Shown one piece after another: positions 54,545 to 62,170 of a stretch of DNA of 64,000 bases. The position numbers were made by a program, and so were the translations under genes. The notes below the pieces were generated by a model, which was not told the DNA's origin, ran no database searches, and saw nothing but the letters and a program-made list of their open reading frames with translations. Where the stretch lies: assembly GCF_000526415.1 (NCBI RefSeq), contig NZ_JAGA01000002.1, positions 1,480,001 through 1,544,000 on the forward strand. The letters run 5' to 3'. Each line of letters begins with the position of its first letter. The stretch's first letter is position 1. Origin of the DNA: Kallotenue papyrolyticum. Its GTDB lineage: Bacteria > Chloroflexota > Chloroflexia > Chloroflexales > Kallotenuaceae.

Positions 54545-54985
54545 TTAGAAGCCGCCGCAGCCGCAGCCACTGCCGCAGCCACCATACGCGGCGCTGTCGT
54601 CATACGTGTCCTCGTAGCTCTCCTCCTCGCGCGGGCGGAAGGACGAGCCACAACCACAGGCCGAGACGGCGTTGGGATTATCGATCTTAAAACCGCCGCC
54701 CATCAGCGAGTCCTGATAGTCGATGCTGGCGCCCTTGACATAGCGCAGGCTCATCGGGTCGATGCGCACCTTGAGGCCGTTGACCTCGAACTCGGTATCG
54801 CCCGGATGGGTCTCTTCGTCAAAGGTCATGCCATATTGCAGGCCGGAGCAGCCGCCACCCGCCACAAACACGCGCAGGGCGTGGTTCTCAAGCTGCTTCT
54901 CGCGCATCAACCCAAGCAGCTTCTCGCTAGCGGTGGGCGAAAGCGTCAACACCGGCGTCGTATCTACCAGCGGGATCGTCGCCAT
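54545..54985 (-). CDS. A-type iron-sulfur carrier (ErpA/IscA/HesB-like) with Cys/Gly-rich tail
   Basis: A 146-residue protein. The three ligand cysteines of the A-type family are Cys46 (AGGGCSGLQY), Cys110 and Cys112 (SACGCGSSF). It carries Fe-S clusters to target proteins. The usual family length is about 105-120. The extra C-terminal tail is acidic and then Cys/Gly-rich (YGGCGSGCGCGGF), adding potential metal ligands. The start at 54985 gives MATIPLVDTTPV; GAGGTAG lies upstream. Confidence 0.9.
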   Translation of the reverse strand: MATIPLVDTTPVLTLSPTASEKLLGLMREKQLENHALRVFVAGGGCSGLQYGMTFDEETHPGDTEFEVNGLKVRIDPMSLRYVKGASIDYQDSLMGGGFKIDNPNAVSACGCGSSFRPREEESYEDTYDDSAAYGGCGSGCGCGGF

Positions 54986-55176
54986 CGGAGCTACCTCCTC
55001 ACAGTACCCAACGGAAACAACGTTTCCGCGCTGGGTACATCATACCCTGTTCGCGAGGCGGATGCAAGCGCTGGCGCCCCGCCCAGGCCGAGCAGCCGCC
55101 GGTTGGCTTGTGGCCCTCGCTTTGCTTGAGCTGCAGGCAGCACCCATGGTGCAACACAGCCAGATGAGGGCGAAGC

Positions 55177-55815
55177 ATGGTCTCCTGGATCGAGCAACTG
55201 ATCACCACGCTGGGCTATGCCGGCATTGCGCTGCTGATGTTTGTGGCCAATTTCATCCCGTTTTTTCCTTCCGATCTGATCATGCCCTTCGCCGGCTTCG
55301 TCGCCAGCCAGGGTAAACTCTCGTTGCTCGGCGTCACCCTGGCCGGGACGCTCGGCTCCGTCGCGGGCCAGCTCCCGCTCTACTACCTGGGGCGCTGGCT
55401 AGGCAGTCGACCGCTGCCGGCCTGGCTCCAGCGGCATGGACGCTGGTTTGGCTTCACGCCACAGGCACTGGCGCGCGCGCAGCGCTGGTTCGACAAGCAC
55501 GGAGCATTGGCGGTGCTGATCTGTCGGCTGATCCCTACCATGCGCGCGCTGATCTCGCTGCCGGCGGGCATGGCCCGCATGGCCCTGGGACGCTTCATGC
55601 TGTATTCAACGATCGGGATCGGCCTGTGGACGCTGCTGGTCACGGCGCTGGGCTTCTCCCTGGGACGGCACTACACCAAAGCCGCCGGCTACCTGGAGAC
55701 GCTTACGGTGGTGGCGCTGGCGTTGCTGCTGGCACTGGCCGGCGCTTGGTGGCTGACGCGCAGGCAGAGCCGTCAACCACAGCCGAAACGCTCCAGGCAG
55801 GATCACGGCGGCTAG
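55177..55815 (+). CDS. DedA-family membrane protein
   Basis: A 212-residue membrane protein with DedA hallmarks: FIPFFPSDLIMPFAGFVASQ, the GSVAGQLPLYYLGRWLG helix, FDKHGALAVLICRLIPTMRALISLPAGMARM (the conserved F..R.IP..R motif) and a final helix. DedA proteins are lipid scramblase or transporter-like and support envelope homeostasis. ATG 55177 is preceded by GATGAGGGCGAAGC. No functional partner is obvious next to it. Confidence 0.87.
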   Translation: MVSWIEQLITTLGYAGIALLMFVANFIPFFPSDLIMPFAGFVASQGKLSLLGVTLAGTLGSVAGQLPLYYLGRWLGSRPLPAWLQRHGRWFGFTPQALARAQRWFDKHGALAVLICRLIPTMRALISLPAGMARMALGRFMLYSTIGIGLWTLLVTALGFSLGRHYTKAAGYLETLTVVALALLLALAGAWWLTRRQSRQPQPKRSRQDHGG

Positions 55816-55842
55816 CGCCGGATAATGAGCCAAGCGCACGCC

Positions 55843-56415
55843 TCAGCCGGCACGCAGCAGACGCTGCAGTTCGCGCGCGGCGCGCCGCAGATCACCGCCC
55901 GAACGTAGCGCTTCGACGATCAGCATCGGCGTGAACCATAGGCTTGCCCCGGCAAGCAGTACCCCCGCGCGTGGAATGCCACGTCTCCAAGCATACAAGG
56001 GCAGCCCCAGGCCGGTCGCGAGCGTAAACAGCGGGCCGGCTAGATACATGACCAGGCGCGCCGGCGGGCTGGCAGCACGCAGCGAGGCCGGATCAACACG
56101 CGCACTCAGCAACGGCAGATGCATGAACAGCCAGCGCAGACCAGGCGGGTACCACTGCGGCGCGGTGGTGCCATGCACACCATAGCCCACAAAACGCATA
56201 CCGACCAGGCGTCCTACCCCCCAGTGTGCAATGGCATGATTACAGAAGTAGGTGACCAGCCAGCTGGCGAGCAACAACCGCGTTTGCCGGCGTGGGTGCG
56301 CATGGAGCGCGCGCCGGAGCAACCATCCTCCGGTCAGGAGCCCGCCGAGCTGCAGTGCATTGCCAGTCGTGATCGAAAGCATGCGCCAGGGAAGCGTGGG
56401 ACTGGAACCTGCCAT
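55843..56415 (-). CDS. Hypothetical membrane protein
   Basis: A 190-residue protein with about four hydrophobic segments: ALQLGGLLTGGWLLRR, LLLASWLVTYFCNHAIAHW, LVMYLAGPLFTLATGLGLPLYAW and AGVLLAGASLWFTPMLIVEAL. HAIAHWGVGR and GPLFTLATG recall integral-membrane peptidase or reductase cores, but there is no convincing motif. The coding status is supported by length and start position, and I do not assign a role. Confidence 0.5.
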   Translation of the reverse strand: MAGSSPTLPWRMLSITTGNALQLGGLLTGGWLLRRALHAHPRRQTRLLLASWLVTYFCNHAIAHWGVGRLVGMRFVGYGVHGTTAPQWYPPGLRWLFMHLPLLSARVDPASLRAASPPARLVMYLAGPLFTLATGLGLPLYAWRRGIPRAGVLLAGASLWFTPMLIVEALRSGGDLRRAARELQRLLRAG

Positions 56416-56468
56416 ACTACCTCCGCGTGCCTATCCGCCAGCGACGCGCCAAGGGGCGGCCGCGCTTG

Positions 56469-57347
56469 CTACCACAACACCAACTGAAACGCGAGCATGC
56501 TATGATCTGACGCCAGCCGATCCACAACCACGCGCGGCTGCCGGACCTCGCCACCCCGCACGTAGACCCGATCCAGCTCATGCCCACGAAAGGTTTTGAC
56601 ACCCGGCGGAAAGCGCACCGCCTGCAGCCCCAGAGTGCCCGCCAGCTCTTCCAGAATGCGCACCCGTCCCCGCTCCCAGGTGTTGAAATCACCGACCAGA
56701 ATCATCGGACCGCGATGGTGGCGCAGCTGCGCCTCGAACTGTAGCATCTGATCCAGGAACGGGCGCCGCAGACGAAAGTTGATGCCATGACTATTCAGCA
56801 CGACCAGCGCCTCCTCCGGCGGCTGCTGCTCGCCACCGAAGCAGTAGTAGGTGCAGATTGCGGTCTTTGGCGTGCGCGTCACCGGCTCGCGGTAGCGCGA
56901 CAGCAGGAAGATCGTGCGCATGGCGCGCGCCGACGAAATGGTACACACGCCGGTCGGTGCCGTATGGTTGGCTTGCGTATAGAAGCCCACTACCATCCCG
57001 GCGTCACGCTCGGCAAACAGCTGCTGGTGCGCGGCCTCCAGGGTCGGATCGTGACGAAACTCCTGCAGCAGGATCAGATCGGCATCGCCGGCCTGCGCCG
57101 CCAGTACATCGTAGTAGCGCTCGCGGCGCCCTTTGAACGTATTCCAGACCACCACCGTCAGCGGTGTCTGGGTGGGAAAGTGGGTCTGCTGCGCGCCGGA
57201 GGCGATCTGGATATATTCCAGACCTTCGGAGGGCTGTTCCGGGCGTAGCCGGTAGGTCAACCTCGCTAGGCGCTGCTGCAAGCGCGTTGATAGCCGCGGC
57301 ATACCACCGCCGCGGACACCCTGCGCAGCTGTTGAGTGATCGGTCAT
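56469..57347 (-). CDS. Endonuclease/exonuclease/phosphatase-family protein
   Basis: A 292-residue protein of the EEP superfamily. Motifs in order are VVVWNTFKG (Asn), LILLQEFRHD (metal-binding Glu), VVLNSHGIN, ILVGDFNTWERGR (GDFN), GVKTFRGHELDRVYV and LASDHSMLAF (SDH). The fold cleaves phosphodiesters in nucleic acids or lipids. I chose the ATG at 57347, preceded by AAAGGGCGG; the frame extends 60 codons upstream without sequence character. Its substrate is unknown. Confidence 0.85.
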   Translation of the reverse strand: MTDHSTAAQGVRGGGMPRLSTRLQQRLARLTYRLRPEQPSEGLEYIQIASGAQQTHFPTQTPLTVVVWNTFKGRRERYYDVLAAQAGDADLILLQEFRHDPTLEAAHQQLFAERDAGMVVGFYTQANHTAPTGVCTISSARAMRTIFLLSRYREPVTRTPKTAICTYYCFGGEQQPPEEALVVLNSHGINFRLRRPFLDQMLQFEAQLRHHRGPMILVGDFNTWERGRVRILEELAGTLGLQAVRFPPGVKTFRGHELDRVYVRGGEVRQPRVVVDRLASDHSMLAFQLVLW

Positions 57348-57846
57348 ACCGCCCTTTGGCCTTCCTGCGCGCAGTACCAACGGCAACGCGCCGTGCACAA
57401 ACAGTGCCAGCAGCCATCCTCGTGCGCGCACGGCTGAAACGCTATCCCTCCCAGCGGCAAGGAGGGCTGCCACTGAAGTACTATTGCGCTCTGGTCCACA
57501 AGCCGTATGATACCCCCGAAGAACCAAGCGAGGGCGTCCACGTCCTTTCGGCGTGGGATCGTAGCTCTTCCTCCCGCTGGGTACTCGGCTTTCGCCGCTT
57601 GAGATGTGGATGCAACGGGCACATACGGTTGAGCTTTGCGGATCGACCCGTAGAGCCCACTAGCCTCGCCTCGCCCACTTCGCGGGCGCTCGGTAGGTGC
57701 TCTGGGGGACGGGCGCACGTCCGCAGCCGCCCAGGGTGTCTACATCGAGGGCATCGCCACAGACCATGCGGCGTGCCCCGCGGGGCGGATCCGCCCTTGT
57801 CGTGATGCGCGAGCAGCCATAGGCTCGTGCCACTGGACGCATAGGT
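57348..57846. other. Gene-free stretch between divergent genes
   Basis: About 500 bases separate the EEP gene (minus) and the GGDEF gene (plus). Short overlapping frames here have no domain or start signal. I see no riboswitch, and I cannot place promoters with confidence. Confidence 0.45.
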
Positions 57847-59733
57847 ATGCCAAACCAGACATCGGCTGCCGATCAACCGAATATCGAGCATTTTGTGCAC
57901 GCCGCGCTCAGGCCGGTAGCAGCGGCGTTGAGTGGCCTGTACTTCGTCTTTTCGCTGAGCCATGCCCTCTTGCTGCCCGGATCACAGGCCATGCTGCTGA
58001 GCGCGCTGGCGCTGGCGACCTGCCTGATCTGCGCGCTGGTTGCCTGGCGGGCGCGTCGTCTCGCGCCTCGCTGGGCCCACCCCCTGGCGGTCGCGCTGAG
58101 CGGCCTGGTCTTGCTCAACAGCGTTACGCACCTCGCCCTCAGCCACACGCCCCGCCAGAGCACCAACATTGCGCTGCTGATCGTGGGCGCTGGCTGCTTC
58201 CTGCTCTCGCTGCGCTGGCTCGCCGTCGTGATTGGCGCTGCCTGGTGCGCGTGGCTCGCGGTTGTGCTCACACATTGGCAACCCGATCTCACGCCGACCT
58301 GGCTGCACTTCGGCTTTATGCTGGCAAGCGCCACGCTGATCGCCCTGCTGGCCGCCCGCGAGCGCATTCGCGCACTTTCGCAGCTCGCCCACCTGAGGCT
58401 AGCCGACCGCCAGCATCTCCAGCAATTACAGCAGGCCCTCACAGCGCTGCATGGCAACGAGGAGCGCTTCCGCGCGCTGGTGCACAACGCCACCGACATG
58501 ATCACCGTGCTGGATGCACGGGGTAACATCTGTTTCGCCAGCCCGTCAGTTGAGCGCATTCTGGGCTATCCACCCCACGTGTTGATCGGCAAGCGCGCGT
58601 TAAGGCTGATCCACCCCCACGACCGCATCGCCGCGCTGGCCTCCTTCAACCACATTCTGCATCATCCGCGCGCCAGTTTCACGCTGGAGTACCGCTTCCA
58701 GCACGCCAACGGTGAATGGATCTATCTGGAATCACGTGGCGTCAATCTGCTGGATCAATCACAGGTCGGCGGCCTGGTGATCAACTCGCGGGACATCACC
58801 GAACGCAAATGCATTGAAGAAGCGCTGCGCGAACGGGAGCGTCAGTTGCGCCAGGTGATCGAAACGATCAACGCCATTCCCTGGGAATTGAACCTGACCA
58901 CTAGTCGCTTCACCTATGTCGGCCCGCAGTCGTTGACGATGCTCGGCTATTCGCCACAGGAGTGGACCGATCTCGACTTCTGGACCAGCTTGATCCATCC
59001 CGATGACCGCGCCATCGCGCTGCGCACCTGTCAGATCGCGACGCAGCGCGGCGAGGACCATGCCTTTGAGTACCGCATGCTGACGGCTGATGGCCGCGTG
59101 CTGTGGGTGCGCGATATCGTCACCGTCGTCAAAGATATCGAGGGGCCGCGCGCGCTGCGCGGGGTGATCGTCGATATCACCGAGCGCCGGCTGGCCGAGC
59201 AACAGCTCGAACAGCGCGCCTGGCGCGATGAGCTGACCGGCCTGGCCAACCGCGCCGCGCTGCTGCAACACCTCGAACAGCGCCTGGAGCGCGCACGCCA
59301 CGCACCGCACGACAGCTTCGCGGTGCTGTTCTTGGACCTGGACAACTTCAAACAGATCAATGATCGCTATGGTCACCTAATCGGTGACGAGCTGCTCCAG
59401 CAGTTCGCCATGCGTCTGCAGGCTCAGCTTGCAGCCGACGATCTGGCAGCACGGCTGGGCGGCGATGAGTTTGTGATCGTGGTTCAGTGGGTAACCAGCC
59501 TGCACGAAGCGTCGACGATTGCCGAGCGGCTGCTGACGGCGCTGCGCCAGCCGTTCATGATCGATGGACAGATCATCAGAGTCACGCCCAGCATCGGCGT
59601 GGCGCTGGCCGATGGTACAACGCCGCAGGTGCTGGACGTGCTGCGCGAGGCCGACATCGCCTTGTATCGCGCCAAAGCCCATGGCAAGGCCTGCTACGCG
59701 ATCTTTCAGCCATCGGCGGAGGTGCTGCCCTGA
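57847..59733 (+). CDS. Membrane-bound diguanylate cyclase with two PAS domains
   Basis: A 628-residue protein. Residues about 15-185 hold five to six membrane helices. Two PAS domains follow (RFRALVHNATDMITVLDARGN to DITERKCIEEAL, and EWTDLDFWTSLIHPDD to DITERRLAEQQL). The GGDEF domain has DELTGLANRAALLQHLEQRL, FLDLDNFKQINDRYGH and RLGGDEFVIV, so catalytic residues are intact and it should make cyclic di-GMP. The I-site RxxD is not conserved (AADD instead), so product inhibition may be absent. There is no EAL domain. It starts at ATG 57847. Confidence 0.9.
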   Translation: MPNQTSAADQPNIEHFVHAALRPVAAALSGLYFVFSLSHALLLPGSQAMLLSALALATCLICALVAWRARRLAPRWAHPLAVALSGLVLLNSVTHLALSHTPRQSTNIALLIVGAGCFLLSLRWLAVVIGAAWCAWLAVVLTHWQPDLTPTWLHFGFMLASATLIALLAARERIRALSQLAHLRLADRQHLQQLQQALTALHGNEERFRALVHNATDMITVLDARGNICFASPSVERILGYPPHVLIGKRALRLIHPHDRIAALASFNHILHHPRASFTLEYRFQHANGEWIYLESRGVNLLDQSQVGGLVINSRDITERKCIEEALRERERQLRQVIETINAIPWELNLTTSRFTYVGPQSLTMLGYSPQEWTDLDFWTSLIHPDDRAIALRTCQIATQRGEDHAFEYRMLTADGRVLWVRDIVTVVKDIEGPRALRGVIVDITERRLAEQQLEQRAWRDELTGLANRAALLQHLEQRLERARHAPHDSFAVLFLDLDNFKQINDRYGHLIGDELLQQFAMRLQAQLAADDLAARLGGDEFVIVVQWVTSLHEASTIAERLLTALRQPFMIDGQIIRVTPSIGVALADGTTPQVLDVLREADIALYRAKAHGKACYAIFQPSAEVLP

Positions 59734-59823
59734 AGCCCATGCCGGTTGTCCGCGTGCGGATGCCATGCCGAGTTGTGGCATGCAGCCTGCAAGGCCAACG
59801 GCTGCCAGCGAAAGGAGCAGCGC

Positions 59824-60153
59824 ATGAATCGCCAACCCGATCCGGCCAATGAGGGCCTGGACACCACGCAACCCTATCCCCCCGACGCCAAAGCGCAGCA
59901 CGATGCCCCAGGCACAGCCGCGCCCCAAGGCCTGGCGCCTTCCAGCGCGGTCAACGCCTCCTTCGATACTGGCGCAGGCCAGGAGGCGTTGGGCCACGAC
60001 TCGCCGCCGATCACCAGCAGCCAGCTCGGCAACAGCGAGGTGGAGAGCACGCCCAGCACTGACGATCAACACGCCGCCGATCCCTATTATCCACCCGGCG
60101 GCGGCATACCACCCGAGCGCGAGCGCCGCGCAGAGCGCCTCGACGAGGAGTAG
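59824..60153 (+). CDS. Small disordered hypothetical protein
   Basis: A 109-residue polar, proline/serine/aspartate-rich protein with no helices, signal peptide or domain, probably intrinsically disordered (for example SSQLGNSEVESTPSTDD and YYPPGGGIPPERERRAERL). GAAAGGAG sits about seven bases before the ATG, which supports it being a gene. It follows the GGDEF gene by 90 bases. Confidence 0.55.
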   Translation: MNRQPDPANEGLDTTQPYPPDAKAQHDAPGTAAPQGLAPSSAVNASFDTGAGQEALGHDSPPITSSQLGNSEVESTPSTDDQHAADPYYPPGGGIPPERERRAERLDEE

Positions 60154-60471
60154 CGTCTAGAGGCAGCCTGGTGTCTTACAGTCGCAAGCGTGGACACACG
60201 GAGCAGGCCAGCCGCTCGCTGCCGGCTCTACGTGCTCAAGGTGCATCCGCTCACGGACGTATCCGGGCAGCAACTCGGCACGACGCGCACCTCCAGCGCC
60301 ATCCAGGACTGGACGCCAGAATGTCGGACACCAGGCAAGGTGGTAGTTGATGGTGGAGGTTACAGGCCGAGTTGGTTGGCCCATGGTACGCTCATCCCAT
60401 CACGAGCAAGGAAAGGAGGCAGGCGCCATTCTCCAGCGGGCGAAAGCTCGGTGTCCTCTGGCGCAATTTCT
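60154..60471. other. Gene-free stretch upstream of the 60472 gene
   Basis: No supportable gene. An open frame running into the 60472 gene has an Arg/Ser/Gly-rich translation typical of non-coding DNA. GAAAGGAGG at about 60410 is isolated. Confidence 0.4.
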
Positions 60472-60744
60472 ATGGAACCGACATCGGTTAGTTTGGAAGA
60501 TCGGCTGGCGCGCCTGGAAGGGCAGTATCATGCGCTCAGCAAGGAGTTGAGCGAGGGGCTGAACACGCTCAACGCGACTCTTGATCACCTGCGGCAACAG
60601 GTCGAGGGCGTGACGCAGATCAAGCACGGCCTGCTCAAAAGCGAATCATTGGCCGACGTGATCGGGCGCATGGATGATACACTGAAGCAGCTGCAACGTC
60701 AGGTGGAAGCCCTGAGCACCACCCTTCAAACCAAGCTGAGGTAG
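60472..60744 (+). CDS. Small coiled-coil protein
   Basis: A 90-residue protein that is almost entirely coiled coil: EDRLARLEGQYHALSKELSEG, LNTLNATLDHLRQQVEGV, DTLKQLQRQVEALSTTLQ. The ATG at 60472 was chosen over longer starts because the upstream frame has a composition like non-coding DNA. It is seven bases upstream of the cobalamin adenosyltransferase gene and probably in the same transcript. No function is assigned. Confidence 0.6.
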   Translation: MEPTSVSLEDRLARLEGQYHALSKELSEGLNTLNATLDHLRQQVEGVTQIKHGLLKSESLADVIGRMDDTLKQLQRQVEALSTTLQTKLR

Positions 60745-60751
60745 AGGTACC

Positions 60752-61300
60752 ATGCTGTACACGCGACGCGGCGATGATGGCTACACCGACCTGCTGGGCG
60801 GCGGGCGCGTGCCCAAGGAGCACCTGCGCATCCATGCGCTGGGCGATATTGATGAAGCAACATCGGCGATCGGCCTGGGGCGCGCACTGGCGCGCGACCC
60901 AGAAACGCAGCGCACGCTGCTCCACGTGCAGAAGGATTTGTACCTGCTGATGGCCGATCTGGCGACGGTGGCGGGCCGTATGGCCGGGCAGCCGCGTCTG
61001 ACCGAGGCGGCGGTCGCGCGGCTGGAGGAGATCATTGCGACGGTCGAGCCACGCGCGACGCTGCCGCGCGAGTTTGTGGCGCCGGGCGATAGCGTGGCCG
61101 GTGCCGCGTTGGATGTGGCGCGCACCGTGGTGCGCCGCGCCGAACGCACGGTGACGCACCTGTTGCACACCGACGAGGGCGCCAACCGCGCCATGGTCAG
61201 CTACCTCAACCGACTCTCATCGCTGCTCTTCGCGCTGGCGCGGCTGGAGGATCATGCTGCCGGCGCGCAGCCGACGATCAGCAAGGCGATCGAGGAGTAG
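60752..61300 (+). CDS. Cob(I)alamin adenosyltransferase, PduO/MMAB type
   Basis: A 182-residue helical-bundle enzyme with the ATP-binding N terminus YTRRGDDGYTDLLGG, then HALGDIDEATSAIGLGRA, and the C-terminal motifs VVRRAERTV and NRLSSLLFALAR. It makes adenosylcobalamin from cob(I)alamin and ATP. It precedes the endonuclease III gene by eight bases. The organism is expected to have B12-dependent mutases, consistent with acyl-CoA chemistry upstream, but none lies here. Confidence 0.9.
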   Translation: MLYTRRGDDGYTDLLGGGRVPKEHLRIHALGDIDEATSAIGLGRALARDPETQRTLLHVQKDLYLLMADLATVAGRMAGQPRLTEAAVARLEEIIATVEPRATLPREFVAPGDSVAGAALDVARTVVRRAERTVTHLLHTDEGANRAMVSYLNRLSSLLFALARLEDHAAGAQPTISKAIEE

Positions 61301-61308
61301 GCAGCGCC

Positions 61309-62034
61309 GTGGACGATGCCACCGAGGCCGCCAAGCACCCGTCTGCCGCGCCGGCCGAGCCGCTGCAGGCCAGAGCGCTGGAGATGTACCAACGCCTGCT
61401 GCAAACCTACGGCCACCGCCCGCTGGTGCCGCGTCGTGAGCCGATGCACGAGCTGATCTCGACGATCCTGTCGCACCGCACCACCGGGCGCAACGAAGAG
61501 CTGGCCTACCAGCGCATGATCGCGCGCTTTGGCTCGTGGGAGGCGATCCGCGACGCGCCGGTAGACGAGCTGACCGCGGCGATCGCCCCCGCCAACTACG
61601 CCGAGCAGAAAGCGCCGCGCATCAAGGAGGTGCTGCGGCGCATCATCGCCGAGCGCGGCGCGCCCACGCTCGACTTCCTGCGCGCCATGCCGCTGTCCGA
61701 CGCCATGGCTTGGCTGACCGCGCTGCCGGGCGTCGGGCCCAAAACCGCCTCGCTGGTGCTGCTCTTCTGCTTTGGACGACCCGTGCTGCCCGTGGATACG
61801 CATGTCCACCGCGTCACGCAGCGCGTGGGCCTGATCGGCCCAAAGGTGGACGCCGCTGCTGCCCATGCGCTGCTGCTGCGTCTGTTGCCGCCCGATCCGG
61901 AGCTGCTGTTCAACTTCCACATCAACACCCTGCGCCATGGCCAGCGCGTCTGCGTGTGGGGCACGCCGCGCTGCTCGCGCTGCGTGCTGACCGATCTCTG
62001 CGACTACTATCTGGCCGGGCGGCCACGCGCTTGA
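61309..62034 (+). CDS. nth: Endonuclease III (DNA glycosylase/AP lyase)
   Basis: A 241-residue helix-hairpin-helix glycosylase. LPGVGPKTAS carries the catalytic Lys145, with Asp163 in PVDTHVHR eighteen residues later, as in E. coli Nth. The C-terminal [4Fe-4S] loop has Cys215, Cys222, Cys225 and Cys231 (C-x6-C-x2-C-x5-C). It removes oxidised pyrimidines. An N-terminal extension of about 20 residues is present. The GTG start at 61309 follows GAGGAG at a spacing of 12; an internal ATG is possible. The second position of the usual SQ(T) helix is divergent (STILSHRTTGRN), a detail seen in nth-like paralogues. Confidence 0.88.
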   Translation: MDDATEAAKHPSAAPAEPLQARALEMYQRLLQTYGHRPLVPRREPMHELISTILSHRTTGRNEELAYQRMIARFGSWEAIRDAPVDELTAAIAPANYAEQKAPRIKEVLRRIIAERGAPTLDFLRAMPLSDAMAWLTALPGVGPKTASLVLLFCFGRPVLPVDTHVHRVTQRVGLIGPKVDAAAAHALLLRLLPPDPELLFNFHINTLRHGQRVCVWGTPRCSRCVLTDLCDYYLAGRPRA

Positions 62035-62170
62035 CGTCGCCAGCGGATGCCCTGCTCGGCGGCGTTGCGTTTCCTCGTCTTCTCGTTTATGATGAGACCG
62101 GTGGCGTTGCCGCTGGCCTGGCGCGTCGCCTTGAGCAACCATGCCCGTCATCGAGAGGAGACGTCCGGCT

